From: Pseudomonas sp. UBA6562
GTDB taxonomy: Bacteria; Pseudomonadota; Gammaproteobacteria; Pseudomonadales; Pseudomonadaceae
Direction of reading: 5' to 3'
Assembly (NCBI RefSeq): GCF_002434265.1
Contig: NZ_DJJS01000006.1
Coordinates: 124,001 to 188,000 of the forward strand
DNA length: 64,000 nucleotides
Shown here in pieces: positions 39,149 through 47,963 of the stretch (within the stretch, counting starts at the first letter, position 1; every line of letters starts with the position of its first letter). A model generated the notes under the pieces. The model did not search any database. It saw nothing but the letters and a program-made list of their open reading frames with translations, and was not told where the DNA came from. Both the position numbers and the translations under genes were made by a program.

Positions 39149-39335
39149 CGGTTCGTCGACAGGGCCGGCTCCACCACCCAGCTACGACGCCGGCCTGCCG
39201 TTTACACGCTTTTCTCGGCTTCCATCGTACCTGCGGCTGGGCAAGCTGCGTTCAATTCCATCATCTGTCTACCAAGCTGGTCGCCCTGACCGAATCCTCT
39301 GAACCCTCAATCGACCTCGAGCCGACCCAAAGAAT

Positions 39336-39349
39336 CTAACGAACGTTAG
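39336..39349. promoter_or_regulatory. TetR-type operator candidate O1 (CTAACGAACGTTAG)
   Basis: CTAAC and GTTAG half-sites are separated by 4 bp. This is one of three copies of CTAACNAACG(T/G)TAG around the GST-tetR pair, ~100 bp upstream of the GST start. Confidence 0.75.
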
Positions 39350-39390
39350 GCAGACTGTTGACGTGACGGGGATCCACAGCTAATGTCAAC

Positions 39391-39404
39391 CTAACTAACG
39401 TTAG
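39391..39404. promoter_or_regulatory. TetR-type operator candidate O2 (CTAACTAACGTTAG)
   Basis: Second exact match to CTAAC-N4-GTTAG, 55 bp after O1 (about five helical turns) and ~35 bp before the GST start. This is a position where bound repressor would cover the promoter or leader. Confidence 0.78.
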
Positions 39405-39439
39405 CCAGATATCTAGCCCACCCCTGAAGAGGATGCCCC

Positions 39440-40141
39440 ATGACCACTAAACTCCAGCTTTTCACGTCTCCGTCGGCCTTCCCTAATCCACAGCGTCTGC
39501 GCCTGTTCATGCACGAAAAAGGCATCGCTCATCTGTTCGACGAGACTATCTACGACATGTCTCCGAAGGGCGAGCAGCGTGGCTGGCGTCACCTGAATAT
39601 GAATCCGTGGGGCGAGACGCCTACGCTGCAACTGGAAGATGGGAGCTTCATTTCTGAGACTGCCGCCATCGTTCGCTATCTCGACCAACTCCATCCCGGC
39701 CGCAAGATCATGGGCGAGAGCGCGCTGGAGCAAGGGCTCGATAACATGTGGGACAACCGAGTTTGGGTACACATCCTGTACCGCATCGTCACCGCATTTC
39801 ATGTGCTTCACACCGGGCTGGGGTTCAAGCTCGAACTGACCAGAAACGAGGCCTGGGGCGAGCATTGCCGCAAGGAAGCATTAACCCATGCGGCGCTGGT
39901 CAACCGTCATCTGGCCGACGGACGCGAATGGCTGCTGGGGGGGGAAGCTCCAACTTTCTCTGACATAACCCTGGCCACCGCCATCGCCTTTTCCAAGTTC
40001 CCGGTCAACGCGACCCCGCTGGACGAGCGTTTCGAGTTCTTGGACGCCTACTGGAAGCGCTGGCAAAAACGTCCTAGCTTCCAGGCTGCCTACGCAGATC
40101 GCAACAGTGGCATTCCGGAACTGGATTCGCCTGTCGAATAA
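39440..40141 (+). CDS. glutathione S-transferase family protein
   Basis: This 233-residue cytosolic enzyme starts at ATG 39440 with AGAGGAT upstream. The thioredoxin-like N-terminus (LQLFTSPSAFPNPQRLRLFMHEKG) contains the serine region used for thiolate activation. NPWGETPTLQLEDGSFISETAAIVRYLD is the glutathione-binding Pro and Glu-Thr (normally Glu-Ser) motif. The C-terminal helical domain contains TFSDITLATAIAFSKF, the capping motif. Members conjugate glutathione to electrophiles. Two operator-like sites upstream and the adjacent tetR gene suggest inducible detoxification. The inducer is unknown. Confidence 0.88.
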   Translation: MTTKLQLFTSPSAFPNPQRLRLFMHEKGIAHLFDETIYDMSPKGEQRGWRHLNMNPWGETPTLQLEDGSFISETAAIVRYLDQLHPGRKIMGESALEQGLDNMWDNRVWVHILYRIVTAFHVLHTGLGFKLELTRNEAWGEHCRKEALTHAALVNRHLADGREWLLGGEAPTFSDITLATAIAFSKFPVNATPLDERFEFLDAYWKRWQKRPSFQAAYADRNSGIPELDSPVE

Positions 40142-40217
40142 CGGTTTGGTGCGGCTTTGCGCAACCGTCGGGATCGCTGCCCCATGGCGTTCCTGACGGC
40201 ACCGCGTTGGCATCTAC

Positions 40218-40231
40218 CTAACCAACGGTAG
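40218..40231. promoter_or_regulatory. TetR-type operator candidate O3 (CTAACCAACGGTAG)
   Basis: One mismatch from O1 and O2, located ~63 bp before the tetR start, consistent with autoregulation. Confidence 0.7.
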
Positions 40232-40293
40232 GCTTTTGAGATAGCATTGCTGCAAAATCCTCCAGACATCGTCCCCATGGCAAAGACATCACA

Positions 40294-40857
40294 ATGAGTA
40301 GCAATGCCCGAGAAACCATCCTGTTGGCCGCTACCAAAATTGCCCAATCACAGGGCTACAACGGCTTGAACTTTCGCGACCTTGCCAAAGCTGTCGGGAT
40401 CAAAGCGGCGAGCATCTACTATCACTTCCCCAGCAAAGCCGATCTGGGCGTAGAGGTTGCCAGGCGCTATTGGCAGGATGGCGCAGCGGCACTGGAGACG
40501 ATCTCTGCAGAAGACCCGAACCCGATGGACGCCCTGCGTCGCTTTCCCGAGATTTTTCGTCGATCGCTCGAAGCTGATAATCGCCTCTGCCTCGCCAGCT
40601 TCGTGGGCGCCGAGACTGACAATCTTCCAAGCGAAATGACCAAGGAAATTCAGGCGTTTGCGGACGTCAATATCGCCTGGATAGCCAAGCTTCTTACGAC
40701 CGCTGGAGTGTGCAGTCCGCAAGACGCGCAGACACGGGCATGCGCCATATTTGCAGCCGTCGCCGGCGCTCAACTCATTGCCAGGAGTCGGTCAGACATC
40801 TCACTGTTCGATACCTTGATAAATGCATACCGCGTGTCAGGGCCGTTGGTTGCCTAA
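40294..40857 (+). CDS. TetR-family transcriptional regulator
   Basis: This 187-residue regulator has an N-terminal helix-turn-helix (ARETILLAATKIAQSQGYNGLNFRDLAKAVGIKAASIYYHF, residues ~5-45), typical of TetR. The remainder is an alpha-helical ligand-binding domain. It follows the GST gene on the same strand after a ~150-bp gap that contains operator O3. I infer it represses both genes through CTAACNAACGTTAG sites and is released by a small molecule, possibly an electrophile handled by the transferase. Confidence 0.9.
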   Translation: MSSNARETILLAATKIAQSQGYNGLNFRDLAKAVGIKAASIYYHFPSKADLGVEVARRYWQDGAAALETISAEDPNPMDALRRFPEIFRRSLEADNRLCLASFVGAETDNLPSEMTKEIQAFADVNIAWIAKLLTTAGVCSPQDAQTRACAIFAAVAGAQLIARSRSDISLFDTLINAYRVSGPLVA

Positions 40858-40947
40858 GGGAGCTGACTGAGCGTCTGTCTCATGAAGACGTAAGCCAGCA
40901 GTGACACGCTAGATGTTGCCGAGTGTTGGCGCGGACACAGAACCGAC

Positions 40948-41248
40948 CTAGGGTTTGTCTGAAAAGTCGCTTTGGCTAAAATGACCCACTCTGGTTGCTA
41001 GAAGGGCTATGGCATGCAGCCGATCATTCCTTTGCGCAATATGCATCGCAAACCTCGACCGGGCCTGCCCCGGCCGTTCGACAGGCCGCAGTCTAAAAAG
41101 CGCAACGTGATCGAACGCGTTCAGTTGGCTCAAGGAAAAACGTCGGATCTGCACCCGATACGACAAGCTGACGAGTAGCTTCAACGCCATGGTCACGCTG
41201 GCTTGCATCGAGAAGTGCTTGCGGGCTGACTGTTCAGACAAACCCTAG
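40948..41248 (+). mobile_element. 301-bp remnant of an IS5-like insertion sequence with terminal inverted repeats
   Basis: The ends are imperfect 21-bp inverted repeats (40948-40968 and 41228-41248; core AGGGTTTGTCTGAA, about one mismatch). Each end contains CTAG. Between them the + strand encodes the tail of a DDE transposase: RPQSKKRNVIERV, then after a one-base frameshift near 41125-41130, LKEKRRICTRYDKL followed by SSFNAMVTLACIEKCLRA, stopping at the right repeat. The 5' two thirds of the transposase are missing. It is dead on its own, but its intact ends could still be moved in trans, as with a MITE. Confidence 0.8.
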
Positions 41249-41533
41249 ATCCCAGGCCTGTCACCAAGCAGTAACTACTGCTTGCCCCCTGGCCACTTTC
41301 AAAAACGTGCAGCGCCTGCTTGGCCGCCCCACATACAAATACCCATCCAGGAACGGGACTACCAGATCAAACCAGGACAGTATCAACTGATGGCAGAAGA
41401 AGCATTCGCTACAGCACCCATCAGATCAACAGGACACCCACCCAGCATCGCGGCCATGAGGAAACAGGGACATTGAATCCCCACATAATTCAATGCATAC
41501 GGACAACGTTATTGTAAGGATCTCGATATTAAA

Positions 41534-41911
41534 ATGACGCGCATAAAGATAATTGACACCGAGGGAAATCAAGTGAAATTTTCCTGTCCACTCGGCACAG
41601 GGTGGGCTAAGTGGGGTGTTGAATCGCCGGTAATAGGTGCTTGCTATGACGTTGAATGGGATGTGGATGACGATTTTGAGTGGGGAATAAATATACAGGA
41701 TGCGTTGGAGGCTACCTCCGCCATCGAGACGGTGGGCAGCACCCTATTTTTTGTTGCTCAGGCTTTAACTTACGAAAGCGACAGGATATTAACGATCTCC
41801 CTAGGCGGCGACGTAATATTTCTCAATGTAAGCTCTGCACCAAGCACAAGTAGACACGTTTGCTTTTTCACAAGCACGGACAATGTAACCTTGTACCCTG
41901 TTGAGCTTTGA
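41534..41911 (+). CDS. AT-rich orphan gene of unknown function
   Basis: This 125-residue acidic protein (VEWDVDDDFEWGINIQDALEA) has a predicted all-beta C-terminal half (ILTISLGGDVIFLNVSSAPS). I recognise no family. Base composition and codon use are far more A/T-rich than in all neighbours, and it lies ~290 bp after an insertion-sequence remnant, so horizontal acquisition is likely. Its size and acidity resemble immunity proteins of polymorphic toxins, but no toxin is adjacent. AAGGA lies about 12 bases upstream of the start. The ~285 bp between the IS remnant and this gene hold nothing recognisable. Confidence 0.65.
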   Translation: MTRIKIIDTEGNQVKFSCPLGTGWAKWGVESPVIGACYDVEWDVDDDFEWGINIQDALEATSAIETVGSTLFFVAQALTYESDRILTISLGGDVIFLNVSSAPSTSRHVCFFTSTDNVTLYPVEL

Positions 41912-42066
41912 TATAGCCCTACGTAGGCTATTAACACCGCTGTCTTGAGGCAATGAGGACTCATCACTGAATCGCCCCTCGTTTCGTAGACACCTGTCGA
42001 GAGGAAGGGAGTCGCGGGATTTGACTACTTACGCCGTCAAATGACCTCGGTAAAGCTCAAGCCTAG

Positions 42067-44586
42067 TCACCCCTTCCTCGGCTTCGCCCGTGCCGTCGCC
42101 TCCGCCACCAACGGATCGTCCGGCCAGTAATGCTTCGGATACCGCCCCTTCAGATCCTTCTTCACCTCGGCATAGGTCGTGCGCCAGAAGTTGGCCAGGT
42201 CCTGCGTCACCTGCACCGGTCGGCGTGCCGGCGACAGCAGGTGCAGCTTGAGTACCTGGCGGCCGTTGGCGATGCGTGGGGTGTCGGCAAGGCCGAACAG
42301 TTCCTGCAAGCGCACCGCCAGTACCGGCGGCTGCTCACTGTAATCGATGCGGATGTTGGAGCCCGAAGGCACCGGCAAGGTCTGTGGCGCCTGGGCGTCG
42401 AGCTGTTGCGGCAAGGGCCAGGGCAGCAGGTTGCGCAGGATGCTGGACAGGTCGAGCTGGCCGAAATGGCTGAGCCGGCCGACGCGCTCCAGGTAAGGCG
42501 CCAGCCAGTGTTCCAGGGTAGCCAGCAGGGCAGCGTCGCTCAGGTCCGGCCAGGTGCGTGCCTCTTCCGGCTCCAGGCTGCGCAGCAGCGCCACGCGGGC
42601 CTGCCACTGGCGCAGTTCCGGGGTCCAGGGCAACAGCTCCAGGCCCTTGCGCCGCACGTAGTTGATCAGCGCCTGCACCCGTGTGGCGGTGTCGAGGTCG
42701 CGCAGCGGCTCGCTCGACAGCACCAGTTCGCCGACCTTGCGCTGGCGCTCGGCGCGCAGCACGCCTTCGCGCTCGTCCCACTCCAGCTCGTCGACCTGGC
42801 TGACCTGCTCGCTCAACACAGCGTCCAGCAACTGCGGATCGAAATCGGCCGCCAGGTAGATGCGCTCTTCACGCTGCCCCTGCCGGCTACCCAGGTCAGC
42901 GATCACCAGCCAAGGGTGTTTCATCAACGCGTCGGGGTTGGCGAACAGCGCGGCGCGGCCATTGGCCAGGCGGTACTCGCCGCCACCGGGCCGGCGTTGC
43001 TGGGCGATGCGGTCGGGGTAGGCGAAGGCCAGCAGCGCGCCGACCCAGCGCGGGTGCTGCGGGTCGGGCACTGGGGTGCCAGGCGTGCCGCGCAATTGGC
43101 TGCGGTACTGGCGCGCCAGTTGCCGGGCGCGCTGCACTCCGCCCTGCTCGCCGCGTTGCGCGCGCTGTTCGCCGCCGAGCAGGGCCAGGCGGCTGTGGAT
43201 GTCCGCGCCCTCGGCGCCGCGTTGGATGTCGCGCTCGCCGAGCAGCGCGGCCAGGTCGCAGGCCAGGGCGCTCAGGCCCAGATGCTGGCCGCGCAGCAGT
43301 AGATGGGCGATGCGCGGGTGGGCCGGCAGGTGCGCCATGTCCTGACCATGGCGGGTCAGGCCGCCGCCGGCCTTCAGCGCGCCGAGGCGCCGCAGCAGGT
43401 CGCGGGCCTGGGCGAAGGCGGCGGCCGGGGGGGCGTCGAGCCAGCGCAGGTCGTCGGGCCGCACGCCCCAGCGCGCCAGCTGAAGGGCGAGCCCCGCGAG
43501 GTCGGCCTGGTGGATTTCCGGCGCGGCATAGGCGGCCAGTTGTTCGTGTTGCGCTTCGGACCACAGCCGGTAGCACACCCCCGGCTCCAGGCGCCCGGCG
43601 CGGCCGGCGCGCTGGGTGGCGCTGGCCTTGGCGATGCGCTGGGTCAGCAGGCGGGTCATGCCGCTGCGCGGGTCGAAGCACGGCACCCGCTCCAGGCCGG
43701 CGTCGACCACCACGCGCACGCCTTCGATGGTGATGCTGGTTTCGGCGATGTTGGTCGCCAGCACCACTTTGCGCACGCCCGCGGGCGCCGGTTCGATGGC
43801 AGCGCGCTGGGCGGCGAGGTCCAGTTCGCCGTGCAGCGGGCACAGCAGGATGTCGGCGCGCTCGCCCAAGGCTTCGGCCAGCCCTTGGTGGACGCGGCGG
43901 ATTTCGGCCTGGCCCGGCAGGAACACCAGCACGCTGCCCGGCTGCTCGTCCAACGCCTGCAAACAGGTGGCGACTGCGCGCGGTTCGATGAACTCGCCGC
44001 TCTGGAACGGCGCGCCCCAGCGGGTCTGCACTGGGAACATGCGGCCCTGGCTGGTGACGATGGGCGCGTCGTCGAGCAGGCGCGACAAGCGCTCGCCTTC
44101 GAGGGTGGCCGACATCAGCAGCACCTTGAGCGGCGGATCGTCGCGCAGCATCTCGCGGCCGTTGAGGGTCAGCGCCAGGGCCAGGTCGGCGTCGAGGTTG
44201 CGCAGGTGGAATTCGTCGAAGATCACCAGCCCCACGCCTTCGAGCGCCGGATCGTCCTGCAGGCGGCGGGCGAGGATGCCCTCGGTGACCACTTCGATGC
44301 GCGTGTCGGGGCCGACCTTGCTGTCGAGGCGGATGCGGTAGCCGACCGTCTGCCCGACCCGTTCGCCCAGTTCGCTGGCCAGGCGCTCGGCGGCGGCGCG
44401 GGCGGCCAGCCGGCGCGGTTCGAGCATGAGGATGCTCTGCCCGGCCAGCCATGGCTCGTGCAGCAGGGCCAGCGGCACACGGGTGGTCTTGCCAGCGCCG
44501 GGCGGCGCTTCGAGCACCACCTCGTGGCGGTCGGAGAGGGCTTGGCGCAGTGCCGGCAGTACGGCGTCGATGGGCAACGAAATCAT
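42067..44586 (-). CDS. hrpB: ATP-dependent helicase HrpB
   Basis: This 839-residue DExH-box helicase shows EAPPGAGKTTRVPLALL (Walker A), IFDEFHLRNLDADLAL (DEFH), MSATLEG, ATNIAETSITIEGVRVVVDAG and QRAGRAGRLEPG. The C-terminus has the HrpB-specific region ending in GRYPKHYWPDDP. The chosen start ATG 44586 (MISLPIDAVLPALRQAL) matches the family; the upstream extension is not conserved. HrpB is a putative RNA helicase whose exact role in Pseudomonas is unclear. Confidence 0.93.
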   Translation of the reverse strand: MISLPIDAVLPALRQALSDRHEVVLEAPPGAGKTTRVPLALLHEPWLAGQSILMLEPRRLAARAAAERLASELGERVGQTVGYRIRLDSKVGPDTRIEVVTEGILARRLQDDPALEGVGLVIFDEFHLRNLDADLALALTLNGREMLRDDPPLKVLLMSATLEGERLSRLLDDAPIVTSQGRMFPVQTRWGAPFQSGEFIEPRAVATCLQALDEQPGSVLVFLPGQAEIRRVHQGLAEALGERADILLCPLHGELDLAAQRAAIEPAPAGVRKVVLATNIAETSITIEGVRVVVDAGLERVPCFDPRSGMTRLLTQRIAKASATQRAGRAGRLEPGVCYRLWSEAQHEQLAAYAAPEIHQADLAGLALQLARWGVRPDDLRWLDAPPAAAFAQARDLLRRLGALKAGGGLTRHGQDMAHLPAHPRIAHLLLRGQHLGLSALACDLAALLGERDIQRGAEGADIHSRLALLGGEQRAQRGEQGGVQRARQLARQYRSQLRGTPGTPVPDPQHPRWVGALLAFAYPDRIAQQRRPGGGEYRLANGRAALFANPDALMKHPWLVIADLGSRQGQREERIYLAADFDPQLLDAVLSEQVSQVDELEWDEREGVLRAERQRKVGELVLSSEPLRDLDTATRVQALINYVRRKGLELLPWTPELRQWQARVALLRSLEPEEARTWPDLSDAALLATLEHWLAPYLERVGRLSHFGQLDLSSILRNLLPWPLPQQLDAQAPQTLPVPSGSNIRIDYSEQPPVLAVRLQELFGLADTPRIANGRQVLKLHLLSPARRPVQVTQDLANFWRTTYAEVKKDLKGRYPKHYWPDDPLVAEATARAKPRKG

Positions 44587-44668
44587 GGTGGTCCTCGGGC
44601 GGGCCAGCGAGTATAACGGCCAACCAAGGCCTATGCCTGGGGTAAGGTTTTCGAATTTGGAGGTGTGT

Positions 44669-45088
44669 ATGCGCGTTCGTGCTCGTTTCGTCGGTGGTGT
44701 TGTGATCGCCACCTTGCTGACCCAGTTGACCGCTTGCGGCACGCTGTTCTACCCGGACCGGCGCGGCCAGATCGACGGCAAAATCGATCCGGGCATCGTG
44801 GCGCTGGATGCCGTGGGCCTGCTGTTCTATGTGATTCCGGGCCTGATCGCCCTGGGCGTCGACTTCGCCACGGGCGCGGTCTATTACAAAGACGGCGAGA
44901 CCGCGCAGGTGGCGCCGGAGAAACTGCGTCAGGCCGTCGAAGCCGACGGCAAGGTCAATCGGGCCAAGCTCCAGGCAATCCTGGAAAGCGAGCTGGGCCA
45001 GCGCCTGCCGTTGAACGACCCGCGCCTGGTCGAGCACCGCGGCAGCGTCGAGCAACTGGCCGCCTATGGCCTGGTGCCCGCCGCCTGA
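44669..45088 (+). CDS. predicted lipoprotein
   Basis: This 139-residue protein begins with a lipoprotein signal: MRVRARFVGG, a hydrophobic stretch and the lipobox LTAC (Cys23). After it comes TLFYPDRRGQIDGKIDPGIVALDAVGLLFYVIPGLIALGVDF, with one further hydrophobic segment, and a soluble C-terminal domain. GGAG precedes the ATG. It is divergent from hrpB with ~80 bp between the starts. Conserved in Pseudomonas in my recollection; no known function. Confidence 0.82.
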   Translation: MRVRARFVGGVVIATLLTQLTACGTLFYPDRRGQIDGKIDPGIVALDAVGLLFYVIPGLIALGVDFATGAVYYKDGETAQVAPEKLRQAVEADGKVNRAKLQAILESELGQRLPLNDPRLVEHRGSVEQLAAYGLVPAA

Positions 45089-45130
45089 TCCACCCGGCCG
45101 AGCTGGCTGAGTCAAGCGCCCGCCTGCGGC

Positions 45131-46138
45131 TCAGACCAGCTCGATGCGCCGCAACTCGCTTTTGAGGTAGGCGTAGTAGATCGGCCCGGCCACCACCCCC
45201 GGCAGGCCGAACGCGGCTTCGCAGATCAGCATCGCCAGCAGCAGCTCCCAGGATTTGGCGCGAATCTGCCCGCCGACGATGCGCGCGTTGAGGAAGTACT
45301 CGACCTTGTGGATGACGATCAGGTAGCCCAACGCCGCCAGCGCCACCCAGATCGACAGCGACAGGCCGACGATGGTGATCAACGTGTTGGAGATCAGGTT
45401 GCCGATCACCGGCAACAGGCCGAGCAGGAAGGTCAGCACGATCAGCGTCTTGGTCAGCGGCAGGTGCACGCCGAACAGCGGCAGCACCACGGCGAGGAAG
45501 ATGCCGGTGAAGGCGGTGTTGAGCAGGGAAATCTTGATCTGCGCGAAGACGATGTTGCGAAACGCCTGCACCAGCAGGCTCAGGCGCTCGAACAGGGCAG
45601 CGGCCAGGGGCTTGCGTCGGGAAATGTCGGGCAGCCTCTGCAAAGCCACGATGGCGCCCAGGATCATGCCGATCAGCAGGGTCACGAACATGTGCGCCAT
45701 GCCCTTGCCGACCAGTTGCAGCTCGCTCAGGTGGCCTTTGAGCCAATCGCCGATGGCCACCTTGAACTCGGCCGCGCTGGCCGGCAGGTAGCTGTCGATG
45801 AAGGGCGGCAACTGGCTACGTGCGCGGTCCACCAGGGCCATGAACTTGTCCAGCGACGCGCCGGGGTTCTCCGCTTCGTGCAAGAGGAAACTGAAGGCGC
45901 CGGCGATCAGCAGCGACAGGGTCAGCACCACCAGCGTGCCGAGCAGCGCCACCGACAGCCAGCGCGCGCGCCGACCGGGGAGCAACGGTTGCAGACGCGG
46001 GGTGAGCATGTTGACCAGTTCGTAGACGAGCAGTCCGGCGAGCAGGCTGGGAAGCAGTTTCAAAGGGAGTGCCAGCAACAGCCCGGCGAAGACGATGAGC
46101 CAACTGGCGATGGTGATCTGGCGGGGGGTGAAGGTCAT
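45131..46138 (-). CDS. AI-2E family transporter (PerM/YdiK-like)
   Basis: This 335-residue inner-membrane protein with about eight helices starts at ATG 46138 (MTFTPRQITIASWLIVFAGLLLALPLKLLPSLLAG). The family region near the end contains SIWVALAALGYLIVIHKVEYFLNARIVGGQIRAKSWELL and GPIYYAYLKSEL. The AI-2 exporter name comes from E. coli TqsA; most members have unknown substrates. A non-conserved 82-residue upstream extension of the frame was dropped. Confidence 0.85.
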   Translation of the reverse strand: MTFTPRQITIASWLIVFAGLLLALPLKLLPSLLAGLLVYELVNMLTPRLQPLLPGRRARWLSVALLGTLVVLTLSLLIAGAFSFLLHEAENPGASLDKFMALVDRARSQLPPFIDSYLPASAAEFKVAIGDWLKGHLSELQLVGKGMAHMFVTLLIGMILGAIVALQRLPDISRRKPLAAALFERLSLLVQAFRNIVFAQIKISLLNTAFTGIFLAVVLPLFGVHLPLTKTLIVLTFLLGLLPVIGNLISNTLITIVGLSLSIWVALAALGYLIVIHKVEYFLNARIVGGQIRAKSWELLLAMLICEAAFGLPGVVAGPIYYAYLKSELRRIELV

Positions 46139-46503
46139 ACAGCCTCGACGGCAGACATCGGAAAGACCCGCAGTCTGCCAGCGTTCTGGCCGCAAACATA
46201 GTGAGCACCGGACGCTGGGGCGAAAGTCATGTGGCGGGGTCTGGCGACATGTGCGACGAGTGCGCGCACGTACTGGGTCGATGTTGCAGAGAGGCACCTG
46301 CGCAAAGCCTGCAAAGCTTGTCGGCGATCCAAGCGCGAGAGTGTGGCGTGTGCGCGTTTCAGAGGCAGTGGCACCGGTACGCACCGACGACCGCCAATTC
46401 GCGCTGCGGTCGGCACTGCGTCGAAGGTATAGGGCGGCTAGCGTCTACGGCCGCACCGAATGGCGCCCTACCGATATTCAGTACCGGAACCGCGACCGGA
46501 CAT
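46139..46503. other. 365-bp gap between AI-2E transporter and psiF genes
   Basis: The start regions of the transporter lie at the left. I see no ribosome-site-supported gene, repeat or clear terminator in this stretch. Confidence 0.5.
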
Positions 46504-46803
46504 TCACTTCTTCTTCAGGCAATCGCTCATGTAGGCCTTGCGCTCATCGCCCTTGAGCGTCTGCGCGCTGGCGTCGGCGTTGCAGGTCTTCATCTTCTCC
46601 TGCTGGGTGGCCGGTTTGACCTTGAGGCATTTGCTCATGAAGGCCTTGCGCATGTCGCCCGTGAGCGACTGGGCCGTGGCGTCGGCGTTGCAGGTTTTCA
46701 TTTTCTCCTGCTGCGGGGTCGCCGCGTTGCTGGGCGCGCTGGCGAGCATGGCCAGCATCAGCGCGGAGATGGCAAGGGCTTGGGGGGCGAATGTCCGATT
46801 CAT
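46504..46803 (-). CDS. psiF: PsiF-repeat periplasmic protein
   Basis: This 99-residue protein starts at ATG 46803 with GGAGA upstream. It has a signal peptide (ALAISALMLAMLASAPSNA). Two PsiF repeats follow: QEKMKTCNADATAQSLTGDMRKAFMSKCL and a near copy ending MSDCLKKK, each with two cysteines. PsiF is phosphate-starvation-inducible in E. coli. Its biochemical function is unknown. No Pho box was identified. Confidence 0.88.
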   Translation of the reverse strand: MNRTFAPQALAISALMLAMLASAPSNAATPQQEKMKTCNADATAQSLTGDMRKAFMSKCLKVKPATQQEKMKTCNADASAQTLKGDERKAYMSDCLKKK

Positions 46804-46986
46804 GGCGAGTCTCCTGAAGGCCGCGCGTGGATGCGCGTGCTGAGAATGAGTGTAGACAAGATTTGCAACACCTTCCCCAAACGCTTGGTATCTAAAGGGT
46901 TTGACCAAAGGGCCACTATTTCGATCGAACTCCCGTCGCGCCGTGCGGTTCCAAACACACATAGACCTCATCACGGAGCAGGACCC

Positions 46987-47328
46987 ATGTACAAACACAC
47001 TTTGGCACTTCTCCTGGTTGGCGCTTCCCTGGCCGCCTGCAGCAGCCATCCGCAAAACCCGGTGGACCATGTCACCTTCCGTCACGAGCCGCTGGTCAAA
47101 CAGGTCGAAGACGGTATGACCATGCAGAAGGTCATCGCCATCGGCGGCAGCCCATCGACCGTGGTGGACCTGCCCAACGGCGGCACCTGCAACGACTACA
47201 TCCTCAACCGCGACGGTAATCAGCAACCCTATTACGTGCGTTTTGACGCCACCGGGCATGTCGATGCCAAGGGCTTCAAGACCTGCAAACAACGCGAAGA
47301 GGAACGCCGCAACACACCTGGCGCCTGA
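46987..47328 (+). CDS. osmE: OsmE-like outer-membrane lipoprotein
   Basis: This 113-residue protein starts MYKHTLALLLVGASLAACSS, a lipoprotein signal with Cys18. The SmpA/OmlA-like core follows (EPLVKQVEDGMTMQKVIAIGGSPSTVVDLPNGGTCNDYIL). OsmE is an osmotically inducible lipoprotein under stationary-phase control in enterobacteria. It is read with the ferritin-like gene 51 bp downstream, so the two may be co-transcribed as stress genes. Confidence 0.88.
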   Translation: MYKHTLALLLVGASLAACSSHPQNPVDHVTFRHEPLVKQVEDGMTMQKVIAIGGSPSTVVDLPNGGTCNDYILNRDGNQQPYYVRFDATGHVDAKGFKTCKQREEERRNTPGA

Positions 47329-47379
47329 ACCTCTCACCCCCTCACCTGAAACCTATTCCTGAGCTTTTTGGAGATACGC

Positions 47380-47910
47380 ATGAGCCACGCCGAACTGACC
47401 GATGTGCAAACCCTGCGCCAACGCGCCCGCCAGAACGTCGAAGACGGTCCGGTGACCCAGGACTACAAAGCCGACCGTGAAGAGATCATCCGTCTGCTGA
47501 ACGGCTCGCTGGCGACCGAACTGGTGTGTGTGCTGCGCTACAAGCGCCACTACTTCATGGCCAGCGGCATCAAAGCTTCCGTCGCTGCCGACGAGTTCCT
47601 CGAACATGCCCAGCAAGAGTCCGAGCACGCCGACAAACTGGCCGAGCGCATCGTGCAGCTGGGCGGCGAGCCGGACTTCAACCCCGACAACCTGAGCAAG
47701 AACTCCCACGCTCAATACGTCGCTGGCGCCACGTTGAAAGAGATGGTGCTGGAAGACCTGGTGGCCGAGCGCATCGCCGTCGAAAGCTACCGTGAAATCA
47801 TTCAGTACATCGGCGACAAGGATCCGACCACCCGCCGTATCTTCGAAGACATCCTGGCCCAGGAAGAAGAGCACGCCGACGACATGGCGGATCTGCTCGA
47901 AGGGCTGTAA
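47380..47910 (+). CDS. ferritin-like (bacterioferritin/Dps-type) protein
   Basis: This 176-residue four-helix protein starts at ATG 47380 with GGAG upstream, not the TTG at 47368. Di-iron ligands are visible: Glu in SLATELVCVLRYKRHYF, EHAQQESEHADKLAERI (ExxH), EDLVAERIAVESYREII and DILAQEEEHADDMADLLEGL (ExxH). Such proteins oxidise and store iron and protect DNA or cells in stationary phase. A good intrinsic terminator follows at 47937. Confidence 0.88.
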   Translation: MSHAELTDVQTLRQRARQNVEDGPVTQDYKADREEIIRLLNGSLATELVCVLRYKRHYFMASGIKASVAADEFLEHAQQESEHADKLAERIVQLGGEPDFNPDNLSKNSHAQYVAGATLKEMVLEDLVAERIAVESYREIIQYIGDKDPTTRRIFEDILAQEEEHADDMADLLEGL

Positions 47911-47936
47911 GCGTCGGGTGTTTCCACGTCGTACCT

Positions 47937-47963
47937 AAAAGGGCCGCTGATGCGGCCTTTTTT
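47937..47963 (+). terminator. intrinsic terminator after the ferritin-like gene
   Basis: AAAAGGGCCGC-TGAT-GCGGCC-TTTTTT forms a 6-bp G/C stem and a 6-T run 27 bp after the stop. A second copy of the same hairpin occurs at 48117-48140. Confidence 0.9.

Noticed and set aside
46201..46986. + strand frame running from the AI-2E gap through psiF into osmE
   Set aside because: It lacks a ribosome site and merely joins in frame with osmE, whose lipoprotein signal starts at 46987. PsiF on the - strand explains most of the region.
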